DNA of 64,000 nucleotides from Molanna angustata. Taxonomy: Eukaryota; Arthropoda; Insecta; Trichoptera; Molannidae. The stretch covers positions 25,370,651 through 25,434,650 of the forward strand of contig OY754967.1 in assembly GCA_963576475.1 (NCBI GenBank), read 5' to 3'. A program made the position numbers and the translations under genes. The notes under the pieces are model-generated. The model ran no database searches. It was not told the origin of the DNA and was given only the letters and a program-made list of their open reading frames with translations. Of this stretch, positions 46,401 to 56,983 are shown in pieces (the first letter of the stretch is position 1; each line of letters starts with the position of its first letter).

Positions 46401-49400
46401 AAAAGCTTATTTATATTTGTACTGTATATAAACAAGTACAATATACCTAAATCTAAAAAAAATTAACACATTAACATGCAATGGAAAAAAAGGTATGTTT
46501 TTGAAAAATATATAATGTACTTTTAACTTTTTGCTTCCTCTAGAAAGTACTTAAAATGTAGTCTAAAACCTTTGACGTAAATAAAATAGAAATGTTATAC
46601 AATACATACATATAAAGTTTAAAAATTATGTTGATGATAATTTTGTATGCTCGAATCATCTAACAAAGCCGACAATGCACAATAAACCAACCCGATAAGC
46701 GTTTTAAAAGATACTAAAGAGACCAAAAATAAACGTTTACAAAAATCAGTAATAATAATAAATTATAACGTTGAACGAAACAAGACGATTTGAAACTGAT
46801 CATTCCTCACAATGATGTCAATCACGTGTTAACTAGCGACCGACAACGCTGCACGCCGGTCAGCTAATCATAAATCACAATCATCTCGCAACGTTGTCGT
46901 TAAAAATAATACATCTTTGTTATGATTATAAAATAAACTTTTAACGAAAAACAGCTTTTAACGAAATCATCATCGGAACGTTATGATTCATGATTGAAAT
47001 CGTTGTAACAATCGCAACGTTCAACGAATATGGTTTAAAATTTATAACGTTTGATTGATTATTTTTTTTAAACGAATATTTTAATCAGCTTTCGTTTAAA
47101 CGATCATCTCTAATTTCAACAATGGCGTTCAACGTGATAATGATTCAGGATCATTCCAGGGGCACTTATATTCTGTCAATGCCGCAGGGGTGCAATGTTC
47201 CCTTCATATAATAATCATAGAATAATAATAAAACTATAGAATACTCATATTCCCATACAATACCTCGCTGAAAAAGTGAAGCCGTTTTATTGGCTGGCTC
47301 GTGTCAATATATGTATGACTCTGCTGGTAGATCAAATTAGTCAACATAAAGCAGTCGCGTTTACTGCAGGCTAAAGAGTATTCTATACTATTATTATTCT
47401 ATGGGAATAATATACATATGTAAAAATAGTCATATAATTTAGTGAAACATTGTAATTGGCTTATTTCAATGTTAATTGTGTAATTGTATTATGATGTATA
47501 TTGTAAAAAAGCTGTTATGTTTCCGAATAAAATAAAAATAAATAAATATATCATCACCAAAACAATGTTATTTTCTTTAAACATGCACAAATATTTATTT
47601 TTTATGCCTAATGTTTTTTATCATCAAATAAAAAAAAACATGTGCAATGATTTTTAGGATTACCGATCTGGACATTGAAGAAGATCCAGGATGTGATTCA
47701 CCTCCATGCTGTACGCACAATTGGGTTTCTCTGTCTTCCATACCTTTGTGTGGTCACAATGTATCGGTCCCCAATTATGTCTCTAATAGACAAGTTGCCA
47801 AAGTTAAATTTCACACATCAAAGGTAATTCAATTTTTTTTTATATAAGTATACTAGTATTTACTTTCCTCTTATAATTTTGGCATTCTTAATATTCAGCT
47901 ACATGTATCCGATAGCCAATTGCAAATAATATGTATATAAGATAATCAGTAGAAGATAATGAATGAAAAGGCTGGGATATTATACTCATTTTTATCTCAG
48001 GAATTTGTCAATAATGATACTGTAATTATATATTTTGTTCATAGGTATTACAATCTGGAAGGGGATTCAAAGTTCTGTATTATGTATGTAGAGATGGTGA
48101 TTTTCGATGTGCAGACAATACCAGCTGTGTTGACAGTCGTTTGAGGTGTGATGGTGTTAAGCAGTGTCATGACGGTTCTGATGAGTGGAAATGTGAGGAA
48201 ACAATCAAAACTAGATTAAGAATTGAAGGTAATCTAATTGGGTTGTTTCACATTTCATGAATATCAATGAAAATTGAATATTTTTATTGTTGCATATACG
48301 CAAACATTAGATTATTTTCCCTGTCGGCAGTCAATGATATATTGAAACAAATTTTTAACATTCAAAAGAGGCCAAGTTGGAATATTATATGAGAACCAGG
48401 AATTCAAGGCACCTACAGAGCTTACGACCTGTTATCGGCTAGTCTACATGATCACTTTATGCGCTTGTGCAATGTTCATCAATCAAGCCTTCTTATTGAT
48501 ATAAATAACTTGACGACCGAAGCCAGAATATGGCTTAGGGAACTTAGTGTAATCTTGTGAGCGCCTGACTCACCATACGAATATATATATATATATATTG
48601 AGTTCCAGGGTGGCATCTGTGCGATAGCATTGTCACCTCATGTCTAAGGACTATTGCTTTCATTGTTTACAAACCAATTTATCAATAGATGGCGTTACAT
48701 TTCTTAGTCACTTCATAGATGACGATGGTGTTTTTCAGCTTATTTTCTAAAACAAACAGATTTTCGTGATTAAAATAGATAGAACTTTAAAAAAAATTGG
48801 ATTGATAGGGAACTCAATAAGAAAGCATGATTGGTGAACGTTGCGCAAGTGCATAAAGTGATCATGTAGACCAGCTGATGACAGGTCGTAAGCCTGTAGC
48901 CTGTAGGTGCCTTGATTTCCCATTTGTGATATATTGATGTTACGCCTTTCATCAGGCAAACTGTATAGCGGTTTACGAGATTGTACGAACAGTGGATTCG
49001 GCAATCTTTGGAAGAAAGGTTTTTAATATATAGGAATATCTGAGTTTAGGCCGGGGTCGATTGATCGGGGATTTGAGAAAGATAGTGCTCTCACGTTGTG
49101 GTTCATATATATAAACTAATTATTTGTTCTTCTCTCTGTATATATCTAATTACTGTTAATTATAATAAATTGTGTTTATGTTAAACGCGTTTGTTAATTT
49201 ACTATATCTGTGTATTGACAGTACCAGACATCACACTGGCGACGAGATAAAAGGAAACAGTAAATTTAGAGTTCTTACTTTTTGGAAAAACAGCCTTTCT
49301 CCCGAAGATTGCCGAATCCCCTGTTCGTACAATCTCGTATCCGCTATACAGATTGCCTGATGAAAGGCGCAACATCAATATATCACACCATTTCTCCTAT

Positions 49401-52400
49401 GATTTTCGAACATTGACTCTATTGAGATATTAATTTGTCAACAGGAAGAAAAAAATCCAATGAATGCGTATATATAAGTATATATAAAATAAAATATTCA
49501 ATTTAGGCTAGTAAATATCAACAATTTTTTTAAATGTTTTCATTGCTAATTTATTTTTATAATTCTTCTTCTTTCCCCTTAGCGCTTTTGTCCCGTTTCT
49601 ATCGGGGTACGCTTTGACCATGATCCTGGAATTGGCGAGTCTGGTTATTTATTACATTGAAGCGACTGCCATCTGACCTTCGTAACCCTTAGAAAGGGGA
49701 ACCAGACAAATTGGATCATGGCTACACATAGCTAGTGATATAAATCCGCACATATATTTTTTTAAAAATCCAGAGGTGCGTGCCCCGCCCGGATTCGAAC
49801 CGTCGACCTCACGCATGTGAGGCGACGATATTACCCCTGGGCTATCACCACTCTCTAATTTATTTTTATAATGAAAATGTTAAATATTATTACACACGAA
49901 AAACAGGCCATCATGTATAAAGTGATTAATAATACCACTTTTCAACTTTTTCTATGGTTATTGATACTTCCTACATCATCATGACATTTTTTTTTTTTTG
50001 TTATGTTAGTTTATTCATTCGTTGTGTATTTACAAAATTTGTTTATATTCAGCATGTGGTGCAGATAACATGATACCATGTGGTGGTTCTGATACAATAT
50101 GCTATAATAATGATACATCTAGATGCAATGGAATGGCCGATTGTCCCAATACTGGAAACGATGAAAGAAACTGCGGACCTTGTGGTCCCAATATGCTGTA
50201 TTGCAAGTGAGTTGATTATATCATGTATTACATACAATACAGCAGACCCTCAGTAATCTGACCCCTGTCAAATTCGGCACCCCTTGTAATCCATCATTAT
50301 CCGTCGTTTTCAAAAGGTCACATGTCGGGTTACAAGACTTTCTTCCTAAACGTTTGTTGGGTTACTGTGGGTCTATTATATGTAGTCTTTTAAAATGTAC
50401 AAATTCTGTGTGAAAAAGAAATTAAATGAATTTTAAATTTAACCTTTTTAAGACGAGCGTCATGTATAGATGCCCACCGGCAGCGTGCCTAAACGCCGAG
50501 CATCATCTATGCATGCCCTCATGGCTATACACAATTGTGAACCTTCATATCTCAGTAAATTCATACTTGATTGAGACGAAAATTGGATGAATATTACTCC
50601 CATATATTTGACTTCAAGACATCTGTTGGTGAATCAACTAAACAATTGTTAAATTATTTAAAAAATTAAGAACTCTAAACACTGAAATTCATCGATCATC
50701 ACCGGCGATATTCACACTCTCCCGCGCTTTGTAAGGATCTAATAAGCATGCACGTAGGATAGAGGGATACTGCGCCAGTTCATTTTGTTGTTTCGCGCAT
50801 TTAAAACTTCCTACTAGGTAGAGTGACGGGCATTTTGAATAAAGGCATCGTGGCTCAGAACACAAATTATGGGGTTTATGCTTCATTTGTAGATGTGCAA
50901 ATTTTCCCCCATTGCGCCGAAAATTGTCACGATATTTACTGATATTTATACCAAAGACTAAAATAGTATATTACATATATTTCATTTTATTTTATTTTTC
51001 GTAACTAACAGGTAAAAAGTTATCATATTCTAGAGATTTTATGATATTTATCATCTCACAGATCCATACTGGAAACACAATTGAAAATTTTGTCTCCACC
51101 TGGAACTGAATCTGGTAAATAAAATGGGATTTGAAGCATATATCTCAGAAAGCATATTTTTCTACTGCAATTTCAACTCGGCCACTGACTTATTGTGTTC
51201 AAATTTATGATTATAGGGGCGGTGGTTGCTATCCACCATGGGGTTGGTGTGATACAATATCCCAATGTGCTAATGGTTGGGACGAGGGAGCCCATGCTGG
51301 TTGCGGATCCTGCCGTCCTGACTATGTGTCATGTGGTCCTCCTGACAACTGCCATTGCTTCCTTCCCAGAACACAGAGATGCGATGGCCAGATGGACTGT
51401 CCCCACGGAGAAGATGAAGTTTCATGTGGTAAAATTAATTTCTTCACATTACATACATATTTATGATGATGTTATTTCTTCACTTTATATACATATTATA
51501 TGCTACATAAAACAATTCTCTTGACGAACTATTTATTTATTGTTCCTACGCTCATTAGAGTATTTACAGAAATGTATACAAAAAAACATAAATAGATTTC
51601 TGTAATATATAAATTTAAATTGTTAGGTATTATAGTGGTACCTACTTAGTAATGTATATTTTGCTAATAACTTTTGATAACAATTCTAATAACTTTTCAT
51701 GAGTAAATTTTTCTATAGTCGCCTAAGTGTTGAATACATAAAGGAAAAGTTCTTTTAATATATTGTGTTTCTTTTGTTTTTTGTGTTCATTGATGGGTAT
51801 TGGATGTTATTATTTATTTTATATAAATCCTAAGAAAATTTGGTCTGTTTTCAATTTGTTTATTTTTTGTTTATACTAGATGTAAGAAATTATCTTTTTT
51901 ACATTTAAATAAAATATACATAGTACATAGATAATAGAAAATACAGATCATTTACCAATTTGAATGTGTCCTGGGTTTATTAAGAAACCTTGTTTCTTAT
52001 TAGCTGACCCGTTATCATAATTTAATATTAATTCATTCTCCCAACTTGCCAACTAATTGTCTTGTGACAAAAGGATCCTAAACTTTGCAAAGGAGGACGT
52101 CCAAAATTTCTGGATTGACCCTGGATTGATTGACGCTTGACAGATTAACCTTGGATAGATTGGATTGTTTCTCCTGTTGTTCCTGGCTTTGAAGATACCT
52201 GTCTCCCTTCTGCTACTGCAGACCGCCTGGATCTTCCACTTCCTGTGGTTCTGAAGACTCTTGTATCCTTGCTGCTACTGCATATCGCTCAGTTGCTCCT
52301 TGCTGCTATCTTAATGCTTTTTCCTTGCTGCTATCCTGGTGCCCAAATGCCTCATGCAACTGTCTTGACTTCCTGGACTCTGCACCCTCTGTTTGCTTCC

Positions 52401-55400
52401 TATTGCTTGTTTTCCATTCAGCCGACAACAACAAATCAGCAGAAATATTTATTATTTACGTATGTTCATTACTCCATCGACCATCCTGGCGATGGGCCAG
52501 CAACCATTCAGTGCCCTCTGGCGATGACTTACACCCACTTGGCAATTGATTGGTGACCCGGTTAAAAAAAGGCCAGTTTTTCACACAAGATCAGTTACTA
52601 CAACAATTAATACCTGGAAGCAGCTACTACACTTCACCAATTGGAATTCACCAGCACCAAGAATCATCGGAGCAACTCGAACGACAATCACAGCCTTGTG
52701 TGTTTTATATATCTCGACCACCACAATGTTCACGCTCACTGCTACTGAGGACACCTGAAGCAAAGATGATACAAGATGCAGCCCTAACCTACTAGGAAGA
52801 TTCTTCCAGGTCTCCCTGGTTACACCAAGGGCGGTGTACACTTTGTAATCTACTGGAACTTTGAGAGGAGAGTAATTTCGCAATCACCTGCTCCATTCCA
52901 TCGGGAACATTATAGAGCTTGTAACTTTGTTCATCCCCGGAGTGGTTACTCATTGGACAGCACAAGGAACTACTATCAAGCATATTTCATAATGGAAATC
53001 TGAAATCTACTGGAACAAGATGACCTGTGTCTTGCTACTGGCCAAGCCTAACCTCTGAGCCTTGGGCTCCCTCCGCCACCATTTTCTGGCCTCTAGATGC
53101 TGCCGCTGTCCCCCTCGACCCTGACTCGCACCGCCATTTCGCTGTCTTGCCACACACAGACACACGGACAGGCAGTGGCATGTAGAACTGCAATAGTGTT
53201 GATTCATGGACTTATATTCTCATCAAATAGTAGAAACGAGTTGAAACACTATTCTGAATTTATTATGCGCATAAATGTTGCAAGTATAAATGAGGTCTGT
53301 GTTATTATTTGTAAATGATATTTTAAATACTATTATTGTCTATTCTTTATAGTTCCTGGATGCGATGATGAAATATCATGTGCCAGTGTTCAAGGATGTT
53401 ATACTCCCTCACAGAGGTGTGATGGTATTCCACATTGTGCGGATCATTCTGATGAAGTTAATTGTGTGCTACAAGGTGACCAATACTACATATTTATCTT
53501 TGCTTATAAAAGAAATGTCTTTACATATTATTTTGTTTTGTCAATTTTTATTTTATTTGTTTCAAAATTTATGTACATAATTAATGCGTAATGGTGCAGA
53601 ATGGTGGGTTTATTGCCTAATGGCATTATCTTCCAACCAACCATATTCATTTGTTGAATAAATTTGTGTGTCTATCTCTACAGAGAAAGATGTTGTGAAG
53701 AAAGTATTGTGCACTGGGATACTGATTGTTCTTTAAGTATATGAAGAAAGAGACAACGACGATGTTTAGAGAGGAAGTGTAATTGAATTTGTATATAAAT
53801 TGGAATCTTGGGTTATTTACATCTTGTTATTTTTTTATTGCTTCTCGCGCATCTAACTGATAGTATGTAAAATATTAATTTAACATACACCCAATAAGTT
53901 GTCATATTCTCACAGTTCCAGACTGAAAATACAGTTAAAAACTGTATCACCAATGGGAATAAAAACTGATTTTTGAAATATTGAACAACTATTGGTATTG
54001 TGTACATATTGAAATTTTATTGTGATGAAAAGTTTATCAATTATAATTTATTAAACGAATAACATATTTTGTTTTGTATACAGCTGTTGAAAACAAGTTC
54101 CAATGCACCAATACAGGCAGATGTATAGATGATTTCTACGTATGTAATGGTGATGATGACTGTGGAGATGGCTCAGATGAAGCTAATTGTATTAAGGTCT
54201 GTTCATATTTTTATAACTTATTATCCATAATAAATTATATAAGTGTATTTTAATACATTTACAACTTTGCTATACATAGTTTGCGAGATTCAAAACCCAC
54301 CCAATGGGGTTTTGTATGTTTTGAGAAAACCATAAAAGACTGTGGCCCTCACATTTTATAAATCAACCTGGTTATCCAATATTCTGCCTATCGATTTACT
54401 GTCAATAAGTGAAAAAAGAAACATCAAAATTCACTTCAAGTATTCTCAAAAACATAATAATATATTTAACATTCAATTTTAGATTGAGCAGGTTTTGACA
54501 CTCACTTTCAGATAGAGCTGATTTTGTTCCTTGCATAGCTAATATAGCGGTTTTTGCAACTCTTTTTTTTTATTCAAGTACCTTTGTATCCAGTGGTGGC
54601 ATATTTTTATATGTAGAATTGGAATTGTGAATAAATTTAAACTATTAACTTATAACTCAGAAACAAATGAAAGTCTACAATATGATTTGTCTTATCGCAT
54701 CCGGGTCCAACTCCTCTAACTTGTTGACTTACTCTCCAACGCTTTCATTACCGCTTCCTGCTTCTGCGTCTCGGCTGTTTCTGATGTTGACACATCGGCC
54801 CACTCCGATGCCCACCCATATATATTTACAGTTTGTTTCCACTTTTGTGACTTTTCCGATGTTTCATATACTCTCCAGGATGAGATTCCGACACTTCGAT
54901 AGTTAATCTTCCATTAATTTTTAAAAATTAAAAAAAAACAAGCAACTAATAATGCACTTTTCAAACTCATGCAGCACAAATATGTGTATGGCCATAGTAT
55001 TAATCATAACTGGAATGCCGGCTTCTGATTGGTCTAAAAAATAGAGAGGATTTTGCTACATACTTTTTCAATTGAGTGGGTTTTGTTGCTCTCTCTATAT
55101 TTCAAATGGTATTTTCTTCGTACTTTGGAATGTCGCAAATGTGGATATATTATGAAACGGTAAAAAATTGTCTTAAGAGTTATATGGCAGCAAAATCTCA
55201 ACTTTGGTAAATTTCAATTGAGCTGGTTATGAATCTCATGTATTCACAGAATGTCGAGTATTTTCATATTTATTACTAATAATCTCAAGGCATATACTGA
55301 CCGAATCACCGATACCTAAAGATTTTACAGACAATTTCTTGAGCTTTGTTTACCTTTGACTATCTTGTAAATATCTTGTTTATTAATTATTGATTTATTT

Positions 55401-56983
55401 TATAATGATTTTATGTTAAACTTGGTTTAACCATGCCGTTGCCTCATTTTTTCAACATAATTTTTATATATATTTTATAGTACATAAAAGTTAAGGGAAT
55501 AAATATATCTGCACATTTAATAATTTTTATTGATAGTCTATTTTTATGTCATTCAAAAAGAAAATATCTTCATGTTTTTGGTAATGCAAAACACAATATC
55601 ATTGTGCCAATATTTTTTTAGAATTCAATCATCACAGCGGTAGTGATGGGTGCCTTGGCTTGTAGTATGATAGCGGTCGTTGGTGCGGCTATTGGATATC
55701 GCTATTACATTTCTCGCTGCAGTTTGATGCCAGTACTGAGTGTCAGCGGTAGCAACTATCAACGTCAGATAGACCAGGGACCGTTGGATGAAGCAACTCT
55801 CTATCACCTCTACAGAGAACCACCACCGTCATACCACGAAGCTATGCAACAAGGAAACAACCCACCAACATATTGCCATCCTACAAGGTATCATATGTAC
55901 CTACATTATAAAAGAATCAGTAATGGTCACATCACCTTAATTACTATATGATTCAGTTTATTTAACTAGACTAGCAATCCAAGTTCATATTCAACATTAA
56001 TTTGTAGATGGGTCGGTGACAGAGTGTTTATTGCACTGGCGAGTTTGAATCCTGCTTCGACTGATTTCGTTCACGTGTAGCTCGACTTATGCTTAATTTA
56101 GGGAATATTTATGTACTTGTTTGACAAGGAAATATTAATAAAAAAATGCAATTTCAAGCATCAGTAATATTATCATGGTATTTGATAAATAACTTGTTTT
56201 AAATACCTATGTATGCTTTCATTATTTTCTAACTTAAAATATGCTATGAGAGTAACTAATACAAGGCATACAAAATGAATCAACAACTATTATTAAAATG
56301 TTTTAGTAAAGTAATGTTCTTAAACAAGAATCAGCAAATTTGCCAGCAGTACATGTTCATGTTCAAATATTTTATTCAACATTGATAACTGTTAAATATG
56401 GGTTTAATAATAAAAAAAAAAAAAAATAATGAACAGAAGATAATTGGAAAATTAGTTAAGCATAAGATTTTAATCCATGGTCTGGTAGGTATTGCGTGGA
56501 ATTCATAACATTATAAAGTGATATAGAAAAGGATAATTTACCAATAATAACATGATAATACAAATGTATACATTTATACAAATCATATAATTTACAATAT
56601 TATTTTCAAGATTCATGAATATGACACCGCGAGGGGTCGAGTCCAGTATTCCGATCGCTTTGCCCAGAAGACAAAGGCCCACACGGTCTATCCGTCCTAG
56701 AGCCTCCCGGCCACTTCCTAAACCACCTCAGCTGGCTAAACCAACCGATGACTCTCCTGACATCCCGACTCCATCTCACATTATAGCCGGAGACCAGTTG
56801 TATCCGGAGAGTGGAGCCTCCACAGATCTAGATACTCCCATGTTGGAGTTGTCTGACAACAACATCAGTACGTCTGGAGCTGATGTTTCCGCTCAAGAAA
56901 CAGATTCCAGATCGCCCAGTGGAACATCCATGTCCAGTCTTTTGTCATGTGAATCTCAGAGCAGTTACCGTGCTACTTCTTAG
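40431..56983 (+). CDS. CUB/LDLa single-pass membrane receptor, LRP3/10/12-like (5' partial)
   Basis: Nine exons join in phase with GT/AG borders: 40431-40599, 47658-47823, 48045-48228, 50053-50206, 51217-51428, 53353-53475, 54084-54196, 55622-55887, 56611-56983 (stop TAG). They give 585 residues; the first exon (signal peptide) was not found. Domains: CUB about 14-124 ([16 protein letters not shown] ... GFKVLYY); LDLa 1 at 126-161 ([10 protein letters not shown]); LDLa 2 and 3 atypical ([24 protein letters not shown]); LDLa 4 ([10 protein letters not shown]), 5 ([10 protein letters not shown]) and 6 ([10 protein letters not shown], lacking the usual first Cys); transmembrane segment about 376-398; a cytoplasmic tail with PPSY (441-444) and PPTY (454-457), ligands for WW domains such as Nedd4-type ubiquitin ligases, then a Pro- and Ser-rich end. 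The likely role is a cell-surface endocytic or adaptor receptor; the ligand is unknown. The LRP12 comparison is by architecture only; a second CUB is absent. Confidence 0.88.
41099..41324. mobile_element. Short TIR element (MITE) in intron of the CUB/LDLa gene
   Basis: The left end TTGGGCTGGAAACACTGTTT and right end AAACAATGTTTCCAGCCCAA are inverted repeats with one difference over 20 bp. The 226-bp body is non-coding. The target duplication is unclear. Confidence 0.6.
41430..41540 (+). mobile_element. Short reverse transcriptase fragment
   Basis: The plus-strand frame reads [20 protein letters not shown], then [13 protein letters not shown] and stop. This is the conserved 'EYAS.VW.P.Y..HI..IE.IQ.KF.R.L' block downstream of the polymerase palm in jockey/CR1-type elements. 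It is only about 100 bp long. Confidence 0.65.
41896..42927 (-). mobile_element. I-clade non-LTR 3' part with RNase H, 15-bp TSD
   Basis: AGATTTGATACTTAT flanks the insertion perfectly (41881-41895 and 42928-42942). On the minus strand it ends in a TAA repeat, as in I-clade elements. The frame 42269-42913 encodes an RNase H: WYTDGSK (Asp39), [10 protein letters not shown] (Asp98) and [12 protein letters not shown] (Asp150). The usual catalytic Glu is Lys ([11 protein letters not shown], residue 72). A second frame (41981-42268) continues with [15 protein letters not shown] and the [18 protein letters not shown] zinc-binding end, so a frameshift lies near 42270. 5'-truncated, inactive. It sits in intron 1 of the CUB/LDLa gene, antisense. 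Confidence 0.9.
42943..43785. other. Intronic, no exon; paired AGGTCA palindromes at 43594-43652
   Basis: No exon seen. AGGTCACCGGTGACCT (43594-43609) and AGGTCACCTGTGACCT (43637-43652) are two 16-bp palindromes 43 bp apart. Each has AGGTCA half-sites facing each other across four bases. Nuclear receptors bind AGGTCA half-sites, but this spacing is not one I know as a standard element. Confidence 0.5.
43798..45215 (-). mobile_element. Second I-clade element, RNase H intact, diverged 12-bp TSD
   Basis: ACTTCTAGGTAT (43786-43797) and ACTTATAGGTAT (45216-45227) flank it with one mismatch. The minus-strand 3' end is a TAA repeat. The frame from about 45205 to 44072 encodes the post-palm region ([51 protein letters not shown]) and an RNase H with all four acidic positions: NTDGSK (Asp112 counted from the Met at 45034), FQAEVYAI (Glu147), [10 protein letters not shown] (Asp173) and [10 protein letters not shown] (Asp225). 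It is a different subfamily from the copy at 42 kb. 5'-truncated, antisense in the host intron. Confidence 0.88.
45400..46240 (-). pseudogene. piggyBac-like transposase remnant, interrupted and internally deleted
   Basis: The minus-strand frame 46224-45886 carries [44 protein letters not shown] and YLCVDESMV, the conserved block leading to the piggyBac DESM signature. A 96-bp foreign piece (45785-45880) interrupts it there. It resumes with MVPFRGRL and, in another frame, [17 protein letters not shown] (to about 45665). The central catalytic region is missing, and the frame at 45661-45398 gives the C-terminus ([16 protein letters not shown] ... [11 protein letters not shown], part of the Cys-rich end). 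A TTAA followed by CCC lies at the plus-strand edge near 45400, as expected for a piggyBac terminus. Dead by insertion, frameshift and deletion. Confidence 0.85.
45785..45880 (-). mobile_element. 96-bp RTE-type insertion inside the piggyBac remnant, 5-bp TSD
   Basis: ACCAT flanks it (45780-45784 and 45881-45885). Minus-strand codons read [20 protein letters not shown], then ARAHTGL and stop, the NWK..A.DRD.WRR...EA..H.GL end of RTE-like ORFs. Removing it and one ACCAT restores the reading of the piggyBac DESMVPF block. Confidence 0.88.
46312..47112. mobile_element. hAT-like non-autonomous element, near-perfect 8-bp TSD
   Basis: The left end TAGAGGTGGGAAAAACAGCT and right end (reverse complement) TAGAGATGATCGTTTAAACG begin alike for eight bases with one difference, then diverge. 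The flanks are ATTTCTAC (46304-46311) and ATTTCAAC (47113-47120), 7 of 8 identical. The interior has many AACGTT/AACGAAA motifs and no open transposase frame. Confidence 0.6.
47113..47657. other. Intron, no exon
   Basis: Remaining part of the intron before the second CUB exon. No repeat boundary or exon is clear. Confidence 0.5.
48366..49390. mobile_element. Complex of inverted repeat copies, possible LTR-retrotransposon relic
   Basis: A minus-strand segment (48810-49020) encodes the stretches [40 protein letters not shown] and [16 protein letters not shown]. Its second half is repeated in plus orientation at 48385-48497 (continuing to [19 protein letters not shown]), and its first half in plus orientation at 49280-49390. 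Just before the latter is TGGCGACGAGA (49237-49247), similar to a primer-binding site. The coding-like sequence is real in the sense of being shared, but I do not recognise the protein; gag is a guess. Confidence 0.45.
49564..49854 (-). mobile_element. tRNA-derived SINE (family B), 18-bp TSD
   Basis: CTAATTTATTTTTATAAT flanks the element perfectly (49546-49563 and 49855-49872). On the minus strand the head is tRNA-like: GTGGTGATAGCCCAGGGG, GTCGCCTCACATGCGTGAGG and a B box GGTTCGAATCC. The body follows and the 3' end is GGGGAAAGAAGAAGAA, like the tails of RTE elements, which may supply the reverse transcriptase. It lies antisense in an intron of the CUB/LDLa gene. Confidence 0.9.
50207..51216. 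other. Intron with a SINE family A relic
   Basis: Positions about 50985-51118, read on the minus strand, match SINE A: CAGGTGGAGACAAA, AGTATGGATCTGTGAGATGA, TCTCTAGAATATGATAAC and TTTACCTGTTAGTTACG, with an internal deletion. The stretch about 50450-50560 is GC-richer (GAGCGTCATGTATAGATGCC, later GAGCATCATCTATGCATGCC) and may be another repeat. No exon. Confidence 0.6.
51429..53352. other. Intron; GC-richer segment of unknown origin at 52.0-53.2 kb
   Basis: Positions about 52010-53210 have a base composition unlike the rest of the intron and several open frames (52245-52556, 52546-52795, minus 52581-52883) with no domain I recognise. TTGGTGACCCGG near 52549 has the look of a primer-binding site, so a decayed LTR element is possible. 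No exon of the host gene is needed here, because flanking exons splice in phase. Confidence 0.4.
53826..53957 (-). mobile_element. SINE family A, diverged copy
   Basis: The minus strand reads AGTCTGGAACTGTGAGAATA, then ACTTATTGGGTGTATGTTAA, ATTAATATTTTACATAC and a short end with AATAAAAAAATAAC, parallel to the copy at 22.87-23.1 kb. The tRNA-like head is lost. Confidence 0.7.
54197..55621. other. Intron before the transmembrane exon; nothing recognised
   Basis: AT-rich with no exon or repeat boundary I can support. The open frame at 54667-54906 has no family resemblance. Confidence 0.5.

Noticed and set aside
49237..49247. Firm call of an LTR retrotransposon from a PBS-like motif
   Set aside because: No second LTR, polypurine tract or recognisable gag/pol was found, so it is kept only as a possibility.
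52245..52883. Open frames in the large receptor intron as extra exons
   Set aside because: The flanking exons (51217-51428 and 53353-53475) already join in phase and complete an LDLa module. The frames show no LDLa or CUB cysteine pattern.
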